Positions 25,850 through 37,429 are shown, numbered from the stretch's first letter. The stretch is 64,000 bases of DNA from Mimachlamys varia (GCA_947623455.1 OX392527.1:51504401-51568400); one strand, 5' to 3'. The notes: generated from the sequence alone by a model not told the origin. Made by a program: numbers and translations.

Positions 25850-28792
25850 AGAGGCCCAATGGGCCTGCATCGCTCACCTGGATGGAATTAATCTCTGACT
25901 TGTAACTCTAAAGTCGCCAAAAAGGCCCCTTAAGGGGTCAGAGTCACCATTTATGTAAAAACCAGTTCCCCTTCCCCAAAGGATGTTTCTGACCAAATTT
26001 GGTCAAAATCATATCAGGACTTTTCGACAAGAAGTGATTTAAAGGAATAACCTCTATTTTCCCTATTGGGCCCCGCCCCTCTTGCCCTTTGGGTGTCACC
26101 ATTTATTCAAAATCTGTTCCCCTTCCCCCAACGATGATTCTAACCATATTTGGACAAAATCTATTCATAACTTTAAAACAAGAAGAGATTTAAAGGAATT
26201 ACCTCTATTTTCCCTTTTTGGCCCAGCCCCTCTGGCCCCTTTGGAGTCAGTGTCACCATTTATGCAAAATCTGTTCCCCTTCCTCAACGATGTTTCTGAC
26301 CAAATTTGGTCAAAATCCAAACAGGACTTTTTGACAAGAAGTGATTTAAAGGAATTACTTCTATTTTCCCTAATGGGCCCTGCCCCTCTGGCCCCTTGGG
26401 TGTCAGTGTCACCATTTATGCAAAATCTGTTCCCCTTCCCCCAACAATGATTCTGACCAAATTTGGACAAAATCTATTCATAACTTTATGACAAGAAGAG
26501 ATTTAAAGGAATTACCTCTATTTCCCCTATTGGGCCAAGCCCCTCTGGCCCCTTGTGGGTCAGAGTCACCATTGATGCAAAATCTGTTCCCCTTCCCCCA
26601 ACGGTGTTTCTGACTTAATTTGGACAAAATATATTCATAACTTTTTGACAAGAAGAGATTTAAAGGAATTACCTTAATTTCCATATTTGGCACCGCCCAT
26701 CTGGCCCCTTTGGGGTCAGAGTCACCATTTTTGCAAAATCTGTTCCCCTTCCCCCAATGGTGTTTCTGACTAAATTTGGACAAAATATATTCATAGCTTT
26801 TTGACAAGAAGAGATTTAAAGAATTACTTCTATTTTCCCTAATGGGCCCCGCCCATCTGGCCCCTTGGGTGTCAGAGTCACCATTTATGCAAAATCTGTT
26901 CCCCTTCCCCCAATGGTGTTTCTGACTAAATTTTGACAAAATATATTCATAGCTTTTTGACAAGAAGAGATTTAAAGAATTACTTCTATTTTCCCTAATG
27001 GGCCCCGCCCCTCTGGCCCCTTGGGTGTCAGTGTCACCATTTATGCAAAATCTGTTCCCCTTCCCCCAACAATGATTCTGACCAAATTTGGACAAAATCT
27101 ATTCATAACTTTATGACAAGAAGAGATTTAAAGGAATTACCTCTATTTCCCCTATTGGGCCAAGCCCCTCTGGCCCCTTTGGGGTCAGAGTCACCATTGA
27201 TGCAAAATCTGTTCCCCTTCCCCCAACGGTGTTTCTGACTTAATTTGGACAAAATATATTCATAACTTTTTGACAAGAAGAGATTTAAAGGAATTACCTT
27301 AATTTCCATATTTGGCCCCGCCCATCTGGCCCCTTTGGGGTCAGAGTCACCATTTATGCAAAATCTGTTCCCCTTCCCCCAATGGTGTTTCTGACTAAAT
27401 TTGGACAAAATATATTCATAGCTTTTTGACAAGAAGAGATTTAAAGGAATTACCTTTATTTCTCTATTGGGCCCCACCCCTCTGGCCCCTTTGGGGTCAG
27501 AGTCACCATTTATGCAAAATCTGTTCCCCTTCCCCAAAGGATGTTTCTGACTTAATTTGGTCAAAATCCAACCAGGACTTTTTGACAAGAAGAGATTTAA
27601 AGAATTACCTCTATTTTCCCTATTGGGCCCCTTCCCTCTGGCCCTTTGGGGGTCCGAGTCACCATTTATGCAAAATCTGTTCCCCTTCCCCCAACGATGA
27701 TTCTGACCAAATTTGGACAAAATCTATTCATAACTTTGTGACAAGAAGAGATTTAAAGGATTACCTCTATTTCCCCTATTGGGCCCCGCCCATCTGGCCC
27801 CATTGGGGTCCCAGTCACCATTTATGCAAAATCTGTTCCTCTACCCCCAACGATGTTTCTGACCAAATTTGGACAAAATCTATTCATAACTTTAAGACAA
27901 GAAGAGATTTAAAGGAATTACCTCTATTTTCCCTTTTTGGCCCAGCCCCTCTGGCCCCTTTGGAGTCAGTGTCACCATTTATGCAAAACCTGTTCCCCTT
28001 CTCCCAACAATGCTTCTGATCAAATTTGGACAAAATCTATTCATAACTTTGTGACAAGAAGAGATTTAAAGGATTACCTCTATTTCCCCTATTGGGCCCC
28101 GCCCCTCTGGCCCCTTTGGGGTCTGAGTCACCGTTTATGCAAAATCTATTCCTCTACCCCCAATGATGTTTCTGACCAAATTTGGACAAAATCTATTCAT
28201 AACTTTGTGACAAGAAGAGATTTAAAGGAATTACCTCTATTTCCCCTATTGGGCTATGCCCCTCTGGCCCCTTAGGGGTCAGAGTCACCATTTATGCAAA
28301 ATCTGTTCCCCTTCCCCCAACGATGTTTCTGACTAAATTTGGACAAAATATATTCATAGCTTTTTGACAAGAAGAGATTTAAAGGAATTACCTCTATTCC
28401 CCTATTGGGCCCCGCCCCTCTGGCCCCTTTGGGATCAGAGTCACCATTTATGCAAACTCTGTTCCCCTTCCCCACAGGATGTTTCTGACTAAATTTGGTC
28501 AAAATCCAATCAGGACTTTTTGACAAGAAGAGATTTAAAGAATTACCTCTATTTTCCCTATTGGGCCCCTTCCCTCTGGCCCTTTGGGGGTCAGAGTCAC
28601 CATTTATGCAAAATCTGTTCCCCTTCGCCCAAGGATGTTTCTGCCCAAATTTGGTTAAAATCCAATCAGGACTTTTTGACTAGTAGCGATTTGAAGCAAA
28701 TGTTGACAGACGACGGACGGACGACGGACGACGGACGACGGATGCTGCGCTATGGCATAAGCTCACTGGACCTTCGGTCCAGGTGAGCTAAA
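25850..28792 (+). mobile_element. Tandem-repeat-containing non-autonomous element with hairpin ends
   Basis: The left end carries the hairpin AGGCCCAATGGGCCT (25852-25866) followed by GCTCACCTGGA. The right end carries the hairpin CTGGACCTTCGGTCCAG followed by GTGAGCTAAAAA, so GCTCACCTGGA and TCCAGGTGAGC are inverted subterminal repeats. Just inside the right end is a GACGGACGACGG run (28703-28740). Between the ends lies a 156-bp array (separate entry). The architecture resembles tandem-repeat-bearing elements described from bivalves (pearl-like elements, repeat-containing MITEs). A hairpin followed closely by CTAA is also Helitron-like. No protein is encoded. Confidence 0.8.
25940..28700 (+). 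repeat. 156-bp satellite-like array, about 17-18 copies
   Basis: The unit includes ACCATTTATGCAAAATCTGT, CCCCTTCCCCCAACGATG, GACAAGAAGAGATTTAAAGG and CTGGCCCCTTTGGGGTCAG. The period is 156 bp in most units (52 codons), with 1-bp deletions in AAAGGAATT. Because 156 is divisible by three, open frames of up to 205 codons persist on both strands; these are artefacts, not genes. Two unit types alternate (GGACAAAATCTATTCATAAC versus GGTCAAAATCCAANCAGGAC). A four-unit block recurs with about 625 bp offset (26385 onwards and 27010 onwards). Confidence 0.96.
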
Positions 28793-29277
28793 AAACCTCA
28801 TCAGAAGGAAAATTCTTCAAATTTGAATGTTTCTATCATTAAAATAAGTGATACAGTAAATGTACAAGTTTCTTCTGTGTATATTGAGACTTTTCAACTT
28901 TCTTAAAGCTTTCTTTAAAGGGAAGATATCAAAACAGCTTAACAGAATTGTTCAATATCTTGCCTTTTAAATCATGTTTATTTTTTTTTTTTTTTTTATA
29001 TTTAGCATGTTAACTAAGCTTCATTTAAATTGGTGCAGTCAGTCTTTTATAAGGAGAAATTGAACAAAGGGACATCACTCTAAAATAAAATAATATATAT
29101 GATACTTTATTATTCACTTTTTCAGAGGTCAGATTCAGTGTAAGAATGATGAATGAAAAGGATGTAGAAGTATTGCATTAGTGCGAAATTTACAACTTGG
29201 TGTCACAGGCAGAAGACATAAAGAGACGACTTAGACCACCTGATTCCAGTTGCTCGCCCAAAATACCAAACTTCATT
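28793..29277. other. Intronic sequence, nothing recognised
   Basis: Contains a T-rich run near 28982-28998. No gene or array. Confidence 0.5.
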
Positions 29278-29434
29278 TAAGGATTAACCTTTGATTTTGT
29301 TTAGTTTATGAGATCATAAATCCAATGGAGCACGAGGTAAATTGCGTAAACGCTTCGTGTTTACGTTAAATTTACCGACTGCTCCATTGGATTTATGATC
29401 TCATAAACTAAACAAAATCAAAGGTTAATCCTTA
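29278..29434. mobile_element. Near-perfect 157-bp palindrome (foldback or MITE)
   Basis: The two arms are identical inverted copies for 55 bp. The left starts TAAGGATTAACCTTTGATTT and the right ends AAATCAAAGGTTAATCCTTA. Pairing continues with a few mismatches through GGTAAATT and GTAAAC to a loop around GCTTCGT at 29351-29357. The ends are TA, compatible with a TA target. Complete arm identity implies a recent insertion or ongoing gene conversion. Confidence 0.92.
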
Positions 29435-29580
29435 TATTTACAGTATTTTCCTGTAAATGGTTCATAACTTTTCTGTTCAATTTAGCCCCATCTGCAGACA
29501 TATATTTCATTTCAAAACTTACAAACGTGAAAACAGTTCAATAAATGTAATAGCATGAAGTTTGCATAAGCCGTAGCTAG
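29435..29580. other. Intronic spacer between palindrome and CRE modules
   Basis: No separate feature seen. It may belong to a larger element with its neighbours. Confidence 0.4.
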
Positions 29581-29680
29581 CCCCGCCCATGTCAATTGTT
29601 AATGACGTCATACAATTGTGATTTGAACGGGATAATTTGCATAGCTCCGCCCACATGTACTGTTATTGACGTCATAGAAA
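29581..29680 (-). promoter_or_regulatory. Duplicated module: full CRE, GC box and octamer-like site
   Basis: TGACGTCA occurs at 29603-29610 and 29667-29674, 64 bp apart. On the minus strand each is followed by GGGCGG and then by ATGCAAAT (29632-29639) or ATGCAAAC (near 29566). The order CRE, GC box, octamer is the same in both copies. These are exact consensus sites for CREB/ATF, Sp1 and Oct factors. It could be an intronic enhancer or promoter, or it could be the promoter of a transposon fragment. Confidence 0.5.
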
Positions 29681-30670
29681 CTGTGCACGTTCTCAAGTAT
29701 AGCTACTGGAAAATAACTCTAGTTTGCAGTACAATGGTTATCGAGTGAATATCAGTGTAGACTGTAAATATTTCAGGATGCATTAAAATCAAGTACAATA
29801 AATATGCAACACTCCACCATACGACTTAACACACAAAAATCCTCTTGAATCTGCATAAAACAAACTTCTGAGAATTAACTGGTTTGGGAAGAAAGACTCT
29901 TTACTGCAAAATTTTACCCCAAAACACAGATGCCATTAGCCTTTCTATCTAAAGTACAATTCTCTATCTCACAATGCTAGAACAGCTGTATATCTGTGGA
30001 GTTTCAACAAGATGTGTTTACCCCATGTGACCTTTTACCGAGGAGAACAAACATTCACGAGACTACAATTACATCAGCTGACTCTGGGTCAACAAAATGT
30101 TTTATTTTTATTTCTTCTGCAAAGCACCTGTTTGACAGAAACACCTATGCTATCATTCCAAGCAATACATTCTCAGTAGAAAATGAAGCATCTGTTATCG
30201 TGCTTCATATTTCCTTGAATTTTGAATGTAGCGCTTGCTGATGATATCAACCAGCTGTGTGGTTCAGGGTCTTGACATGTGACCTTTGACACATGTGTCT
30301 ATTGACCTCTGCCCTTTTTCCTGTTGTACTATCTGAGTAACAGCACCTCAACAGCTGTAAAATGGAGATTACAACAGAAATTTGTTACATCCTGCCTATG
30401 GTTTATGTTCTCAGTATCTACTGGTTTATCAACTGTAAATTTTAGAATTTCAGAAACCAGATATTGCCTTTATTCTTGTAAGGTCAAATAATACAGGTCA
30501 ATGTAGGTCAAAACACATTTCTAGGCGGTTTTTTGTTGAGCTACATATAACAACAGTGACCTTGGCATTGATCTTTGACCACAAAAAATCATAAAAAAAA
30601 TCTGTTTAAGAAAAGTTGGTGTGTTTGTGTTTAAATAAATATGTTCTATTGACAGCTATATAATGGTCAA
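29681..30670. other. Intronic sequence, nothing recognised
   Basis: A plus-strand 81-codon ORF at 29996-30241 has no motif. GACCTTTGAC-type and GTCAATGTAGGTCA-type strings are scattered here. Confidence 0.5.
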
Positions 30671-30674
30671 TAAC

Positions 30675-30745
30675 TCATTTAAGATGTGCCAGGTTTAAGT
30701 GGTTGATGAAGGCCGGAGTTTGGAGATTCCGGAGAAAAAATAGGG
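30675..30745 (-). mobile_element. SINE fragment (same family as 50808-51027)
   Basis: CATTTAAGATGTGCCAGGTT and GGAGTTTGGAGATTCCGGAG match the non-tRNA end of the 50.8-kb SINE with several changes. The tRNA head is lost. Confidence 0.6.
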
Positions 30746-31019
30746 ACCAAGAATCGTTTATTTACCAATAAATTCTGACTGATGGAATGTGAGGTGGAAT
30801 ATGAGGACAGGTTGCATGGAAACCACTGACATAGGAAACATTGCTTGGTCCCCAACCCAAAATAAATTGTACAAATACAACATCATGGTATCTTACTACC
30901 GGGTACATTGTATTTAGTTCACATGGTGGTACACATAAACAATTGCTTTGAATTTTGTCACATTTTCCAGTTTTCTTCTGGAAAATGTTATTCAGAAGAA
31001 TTCTTATGTCAGTAACTAA

Positions 31020-31300
31020 GTTTGTCAGAGGTCAAGGTCATAAAAATCCCTGCAACCAACACTACTCATTCAAATGTATTAGCCTGTGAAGTTTCATGAC
31101 TATTATAGGCCTGGTACTTGGGTCAAAGCTGACCTAAATGCATGCAGACACTAAACCAAAGTCCCAGAGGTCAAGGTCGAGGTCATAAAATGAAACCTGC
31201 AATCAACACTACTTGTTGAGATGTATTAGCCTATGAAGTTTCATGACTATTATATGCCTGGTACTTAGGCCAAAACTGACATAAACGCAAAAACTAAACC
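31020..31300 (+). repeat. 139-bp tandem duplication, 2 copies
   Basis: AGAGGTCAAGGTC, AACACTACT, GTATTAGCCT and AGTTTCATGACTATTATA recur with a 139-bp offset (TCAAGG at 31032 and 31171). The copies differ by about one base in ten. Confidence 0.85.
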
Positions 31301-32829
31301 GGAACAGATGAACAAGGGTAACACTAAATGCCCCACACCACATCGTTGGGTGATATAAAAAACATAAATAAAGTTATTTCCTGTCATTCTAATGACATCA
31401 ATGCACAGAAAATTCAGGTTAAACTCTTTCAAATTCTTAATTTCTCTCAACATCAAATGATTTCAAATCAAGCAACAAGCATATCTTTCCTTTAGAAACG
31501 TCTGTTTCAAATAGAATTCGATCCAATTTAATCAATAGATAACCTATTCCCAAAATAAATGTCTTAAGTGCAATAAACATTATATATGATGTAATCAGTT
31601 TCTTTGCATCTGCAGAATTTATGTAATTGCCAGAACAAATTGGTAGATTCCGCTATTTTACATATACATTTGAATAATCACCGCCATTAACAATGATATA
31701 ATGATCCAAACTTTAGTAGCTAATAAATGTATAAAACCTCTGACTCATAACGTCGTGATCATTTCAGATTGAGAACGGGCAATTCTAGAATTTCTATTGG
31801 CAGGCTCATCTCTTAAAACTTCTTGAATTTAATTAGCCATCTGAGAACGTTGGATCTACGGCAAGTGGAAGATAACATGAAACTGCCGTTTATCTCCAAA
31901 GTTACATTGCTATCTTCTCCGTTAACTTTGCCAAGTATGTTTTATTACCCAAATCTTAAGCAATATTAGATATATATCTTATTTTTGGACTAAATACAAA
32001 ATGTTATACAGCGTATTTTTGGACCAAAGTGCAAAACACCCAATCATGTTTCCATGTTCCTGTGTTTAGTAAAAACATCCAAAGCCAAAAGATAGCAACA
32101 GAATCGGAATGTAATTAAATTCGGGCAATAATTTTATTGTACACTTCCTTCAATCGACAACTCTGGGCCTCGGAATTCTTTCAAATGCAATTTTAAGAAA
32201 AAAGGAGTTGAAAACTAGAAATGTCTGTGAGACATAAATGTCCCCGCCCCCCATATGAAATTAGTTTTGCATGCTTATTATGTATGCGAAGTTTGATGAC
32301 AATTGGATCAGTAGTTATTTCAATAAGCCGGTAACATTACCATTGGACAGGACGTGACGGACATGAGTAATACTATATGCCCCCCCCCCCCCCCCCATTT
32401 CATGGCGGAAGCATTAAAATTTAAAATTGGCAAAAAACTTTGCGATTTTGAGCAAGGAAACATTATTAAACATACAATTATTGAACATTTAGTTATGATT
32501 TCCAAAGATGTATAGAAATATGTTGTATTGCAAGTCCCTTATCCCCACAGGACTGTACACCTAGATAAATACCTATTTCTGGATATAGGACACAGTGACC
32601 TACTTTGTGAATACGACACTCCCACTACAGTCACAGGCTGTACTGTATTCACTGGGACTAGATTATCTTAGTAACCATGGTCATCATTTACCATTGTACA
32701 AACCTGCTGTAATGTTGTTTTTTCTTTTTGAACACTTGAACATTATCAATGATGTAAATATTAGGATTGTATCTCATTTTTGACTGCATATATACTGTAT
32801 ATTATGCCCACAGTTGGCAACCAATATGT
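31301..32829. other. Intronic sequence with a C17 run
   Basis: A homopolymer of 17 C lies at 32380-32396. The region around 32211-32410 (AACTAGAAATGTCTGTGAGA up to the C run) looks like an interspersed repeat, but I see no clear ends. No exon. Confidence 0.45.
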
Positions 32830-33200
32830 TCACTACTGACTTCAACACATCTAATTTGGAGATGGGTCTCTGAAATATTTAATACTGACCAGTGTTGTCA
32901 AGAGTTTGTAGGGACTTCTACAAGTCTACTTTGGGGATGGTTTCTGAACCATACCTTAAACTGACTAGTGTGGTCAGAGTTTGTAGGGACTTCTACAAGT
33001 CTACTTTGGGGATGGGTTTCTGAACCATACCTTACATCAACTAGTATTGCCAGAGTTTGTAGGGACTTCTACAAGTCTACTTTGGGGATGGGTTTCTGAA
33101 CCATGCCTTACATCAACTAGTATTGCCAGAGTTTGTAGGGACTTCTACAAGTCCACTTTGGGGATGGATCTCTGAACTACCTAACACTGACCAGTGTGGT
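32830..33200 (+). repeat. 75-bp tandem repeat, about 5 copies
   Basis: The core AGAGTTTGTAGGGACTTCTA followed by CAAGTCTACTTTGGGGATGG recurs at 32905, 32980, 33055 and 33131, with a diverged copy on the left. TTGTAGGGACTTCTACAA is a small inverted repeat in each unit. Confidence 0.92.
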
Positions 33201-33470
33201 TGTAGTCTGCAGCTAATTATTAGCAGAGCTGATGTACCAGACAAATTGTTTTTAGATGAAGCTTTCCTATTTCTGCACAATGCTAATTGTATGTGAAAGT
33301 GGTCCAAAACAAATACTTGCCAGCCTGGGCTGACCATGATGTTGTGGTCACTTTAAGATCACCATCACCTGTGTGCCCTATAGCATCAATCAACATTCCA
33401 GTATCTGTCTGTACCTAACTGATTCATCAAGACTCGAATACCCTAAAGTACCTATCTGTTTCACCAAGAA
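33201..33470. other. Short intronic spacer
   Basis: No feature recognised apart from gradual onset of the next array. Confidence 0.5.
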
Positions 33471-33474
33471 CCTA

Positions 33475-35230
33475 ATTGTAGCAAGACCCAACATCCCATA
33501 ACCTAGTTATAACCTACACAACCTATCTGTACCCTCAAGTACCTTCCACAACCTACATGTACCTTCCAATACCTACCTGTACCCTCCAGTATCTACCTGT
33601 AACCTCCTGTATCCTCCACAACCTACGTGTACCTTCCAGTAACTACCCTCCCACAACCTACATGTACCCTCCAAAACATAACTGTACCCTCCTGTACCTA
33701 CCTCTACCCTCCAGTACCTACATGTACCCTCCAGTACCTACCTGTACCCTCCAGTACCTACCTGTAACCTCCAGTACCTATCTACTCTCCCCAATCTATA
33801 TGTACCTTCCAGTACCTACCTGTACCCTCCACAATCTACATGTACCCTCCCCAACCTACCTGTACCCTCAAGTACCTACCTGTACCCTCCACAACCTACC
33901 TGTACCAACCACAACCTACCTGTACCAACCACAACCTACCTGTACCCTCCACAACCTACCTGTACCCTCCACAACCTACATGTACCCTCCACAACCTACC
34001 TGTACCAACCACAACCTACCTGTACCCTCCACAACCTACATGTACCCTCCACAACCTACTTGTACCAACCACAACCTACCTGTAACCTCCACAACATACC
34101 TGTACCATCCAGTAACTACCTGTACCTTCCACAACCTACCTGTACCAACCACAACCTACCTGTACCAACCATAACCTACCTGTACCCTCCACAACCTACC
34201 TGTACCCTCCACAGCCTACCTGTACCCTCCACAACCTACCTGTACCCTCCACAACCTACCTGTACCCTCCACAACCTACCTGTACCCTCCACAACCTACC
34301 TGTACCCTCTACAACCAACATGTACCCTCCACAACCTACTTGTACCAACCACAACCTACCTGTACCCTCCACAACCTACCTGTACCATCTAGTAACTACC
34401 TGTACCCTCCACAACCTATCTGTATCCCCCACAACCTATCTGTACCTCTAAAACTTATCTGTCCCCTCTAGAACCTATCTGTACCTCTAAAACTTATCTG
34501 TCCCCTCTAGAACCTATCTGTACCTCTACAACCTATCTGTATCCCTCACAACCTATCTGTACCTCTAAAACTTATCTGTCCCCTCTAGAACCTGTCTGTA
34601 CCTCTAAAACTTATTTGTCCCCTCTAGAACCTATCTGTACCTCTAAAACCTTTATGTATCCCCCACAACCTAGCTGTACCTCTACAACCTATCTGTATCC
34701 CCCACAACCTATATGTACCTCTAAAACTTATCTGTCCCCTCTAGAACCTATCTGTACCTCTAAAACCTATATGTATCCCCCACAACCTAGCTGTACCTCT
34801 AAAACCTTTATGTATCCCCCACAACCTAGCTGTACCTCTACAACCTATCTGTATCCCCCACAACCTATCTGTACCTCTAAAACTTATCTGTCCCCTCTAA
34901 AACCTGTCTGTACCTCTAAAACTTATCTGTCCCCTCTAGAACCTACAACCTATATGTACCTCTAAAACTTATCTGTCCCCTCTAGAACCTATCTGTACCT
35001 CTACAACCTATCTGTATCCCCCACAACCTATCTGTACCTCTAAAACTTATCTGTCCCCTCTAGAACCTATCTGTACCTCTAAAACCTATATGTATCCCCC
35101 ACAACCTAGCTGTACCTCTACAACCTATCTGTATCCCCCACAACCTATATGTACCTCTAAAACTTATCTGTCCCCTCTAGAACCTATCTGTACCTCTAAA
35201 ACCTATCTATACCCTCCAGTAACTACCTGT
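33475..35230 (+). repeat. 20-bp minisatellite, about 88 units, two subfamilies
   Basis: From about 33475 to 34400 the unit is TGTACCCTCCACAACCTACC, exactly 20 bp, so units stay in register every 60 bases. From 34430 to 35210 a derived pair TGTACCTCTAAAACTTATC and TGTCCCCTCTAGAACCTATC dominates (about 39 bp), with TGTATCCCCCACAACCTATC interspersed. Most units contain no plus-strand stop in any frame, so all three frames give the same cyclic Tyr/Pro/Thr-rich peptide (up to 205 codons). I regard these as chance frames. Confidence 0.95.
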
Positions 35231-35267
35231 GACCAGAAGTGCCCATCATGTTTCTGTAGTTTATTAC

Positions 35268-35360
35268 CTTGCGTGCAGCATAGGGATTACCTATGGTATA
35301 CCCAACATCCATGGCACTCAGAGACCGTTTGAGTCCCGGTCGAGTCATCCGTTGCGACAT
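35268..35360 (-). CDS. Candidate alternative first exon (31 codons) inside the CASKIN intron
   Basis: A minus-strand ORF starts at the ATG at 35358-35360, in context caaaATGT with A at -3. Its 31 codons include MSQRMTRPGLKRSLSAMDVG and end YAARK at 35268, directly before a GTAATA donor. It ends in phase 0, and the next CASKIN exon (24519-24627) begins in phase 0, so splicing would give a protein running YAARK-CGVDVNKS into the SH3 without the ankyrin repeats. Upstream is a TGA in frame at 35418-35420 and no AG acceptor near the ATG. A more G+C-rich leader lies at roughly 35440-35600. These fit a first exon rather than an internal one. A second donor at TAG|GTAATC inside the ORF would be out of phase. 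I recognise no domain; KRSLS resembles a basophilic kinase site. A 20-bp minisatellite ends about 35 bp past the donor. It could be a chance ORF. Confidence 0.4.
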
Positions 35361-36340
35361 TTTGCACAAAATAAATCCAAAAATATTTCCAGAGAAAAAA
35401 AGAATCAACAACACATATCACACAATCCCCGGAGATATCAGCCTCAGTAGTGGTTGTAACCCCATCACTTGTCCTCGGGTTTCTACATAACTATGTCCGT
35501 GGTCAGCTGTACACAGCCAAACATAAAAGGCTGGGTGTGATGTGTTTTGGCCGTCTGCCCCGCAGTGTGCTCGCTGTCACTGTTGATGAACTCTATAGCT
35601 AACTACTGTCCTAAGTCATTATAATTTATCAGACCCACGGTCATTTCCATTCGTCTCTCATTCAATCCTTGCCAAAACACTGCCGAGATGAAAAGACACT
35701 CTTTGTGAGAAAAACAAACACTCGCAGCCAAGAAACTTAGTCAAAAGTCTACATTAACACTTGAGTAACAATCTATCTTTGTAATCCGAAATTAACTGCG
35801 GGCCTGATTTGTTTTTTTTTCCACATAAAGTACCGACATTGTACACTATCAGGAAACCTACATACCATCATGTTCTATACGAATGTAACACTAGCCAAGT
35901 TTTTGGTTGCCCTGCCACTGAAAAGTCTTCTGTTTAATTATTCACTGTACACAGAACTCACAATGAATTGACAAAATTTCCAGGTCATGAAATAATCACA
36001 TCTTGTAGGGTCGGATTAAATATCTGTGAACTTAGCAACTGACCCAATCGGCAATTAGCGACTCGGATTTCCAGGTGACAGACACATGATACATATACTA
36101 CCAGAGGGAGTTGACAGATCCGATTTCTACGTCTGTTAATTGCAAAAACATGAAAAGAAATATATGTTTAAACTGTCTTTTGCAATGAAAACCACTGTAA
36201 ATGTGTCTCGTGCATCACAAATCCTCTCACACGAGTGTAATTAAGGTGAACATCAGTTTTGGAGTCCTGCCATAATCCATGTGGGAGGGACCCACACAGA
36301 TGAATGTGGGAGGAAAGAAGATGGCTGTAGATATAAATGT
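35361..36340. other. Putative leader and upstream region of the candidate first exon
   Basis: Reading on the minus strand, 35361-35600 precedes the ATG of the candidate alternative exon. It includes a more G+C-rich part (35540-35580). No TATA box at a fixed distance and no acceptor near the ATG were identified. The remainder to 36340 is plain AT-rich intron. Confidence 0.35.
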
Positions 36341-36344
36341 CTAA

Positions 36345-36460
36345 ATCAGAGGCAGACTTATATAGCAGAACATTGCAGTGACAGACTTATATACCCTCAA
36401 CACTGAAGGGGCAGACTTATACAGCGGAACATTGAAGGGGCAGACTTATATAGCCCCCAA
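36345..36460 (+). repeat. Short tandem repeat, about 37 bp, 3 copies
   Basis: GCAGACTTATATAGCAGAAC followed by ATTGAAGGG recurs imperfectly three times. Confidence 0.75.
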
Positions 36461-37425
36461 AATAAATGAAAGGGACAAATAGATATACCCCCATTATGAT
36501 TGAGGGAGACTGTTAACTGCTAATATATTATGGAAAAGGGGGAGGGGCTGAGAAGAACATACATTGTATATAAAAACTGCTTGAACAATATGGGGGATAC
36601 GTTAAAATGCAAAAAACACTGTGTCTACTCGTAAGAAAATATTTCCAATTTTTATCAGGTGAAGATGTTAAAGCGGCCAACAGCATGAGATATTCCATTC
36701 AAGATAAAAACCTGAGGCAGATACCATCGCACATACTCCTGTTACGCTGTCGAGTTGAAGAGCTAAGCATTTTGAAAAATTAAATCGTATAAAAAGTTCA
36801 CAACTCAAGGCAAAAAGAAAAGACCGACTGTGAAAATCGCTGCTGCTAATGTTGATGATGAGACTCAGCACCAGGGGGTTCCAGTGTTGTTTCCACAGGC
36901 AATCCACATCACAAGTTTTATTTTAAATGCATCGATTGTACGTTAAAGCTCGTTATACAGAGCCGGATACCTCAAAAGCGTGTATGGTCTACCAACTCTA
37001 CTACTGTCCAAAACAACTCAAACAAACATGATTCATGCACAGTTTACCAAATTTAACCTTATTTTTTCGCCAAACTTAAGCTCTTCAGTTATCAATGGGG
37101 TTTGTACTCCGACTGACAACAGGCAACTTCTGATACAGACCATGATAGCAGAGGTAAAAAACACAGTCCCCCTCCCGACCCGAAAACAGTTAACTGACAT
37201 TCCCTCTAAACAATCATAAACAAATACTAAAATAACCCTCCTAACAAATTTTTATTTTGAAGTCTATCTTGTAAAAAGCTCTAGAAACACACCACTATTG
37301 TCAATTCTCTTCTATAACACTTTATTTGGCCTTGAAAAGATCTTCAAAAGATAACCTGTTTCCAGTCCTCTTTCTGACCCTGAAGTTGCCCTGCAGAAAT
37401 GAGGGCAATTGTTGGGGCAATATAT
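36461..37425. other. Intronic sequence, nothing recognised
   Basis: Only short ORFs without motifs. Confidence 0.5.
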
Positions 37426-37429
37426 TAGG

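Noticed and set aside
26478..27720. Two 205-codon minus-strand ORFs with repeated 52-residue units
   Set aside because: They are the 156-bp satellite read through. The period is divisible by three, opposite-strand frames are equally open, and there is no unique flank, start context or splice site.
33557..34392. Pro/Tyr-rich repeat ORFs (up to 205 codons) resembling an adhesive or structural protein
   Set aside because: All three frames of the 20-bp minisatellite give the same peptide, which is expected of the DNA repeat itself. There is no signal peptide, non-repeat domain or splice context.
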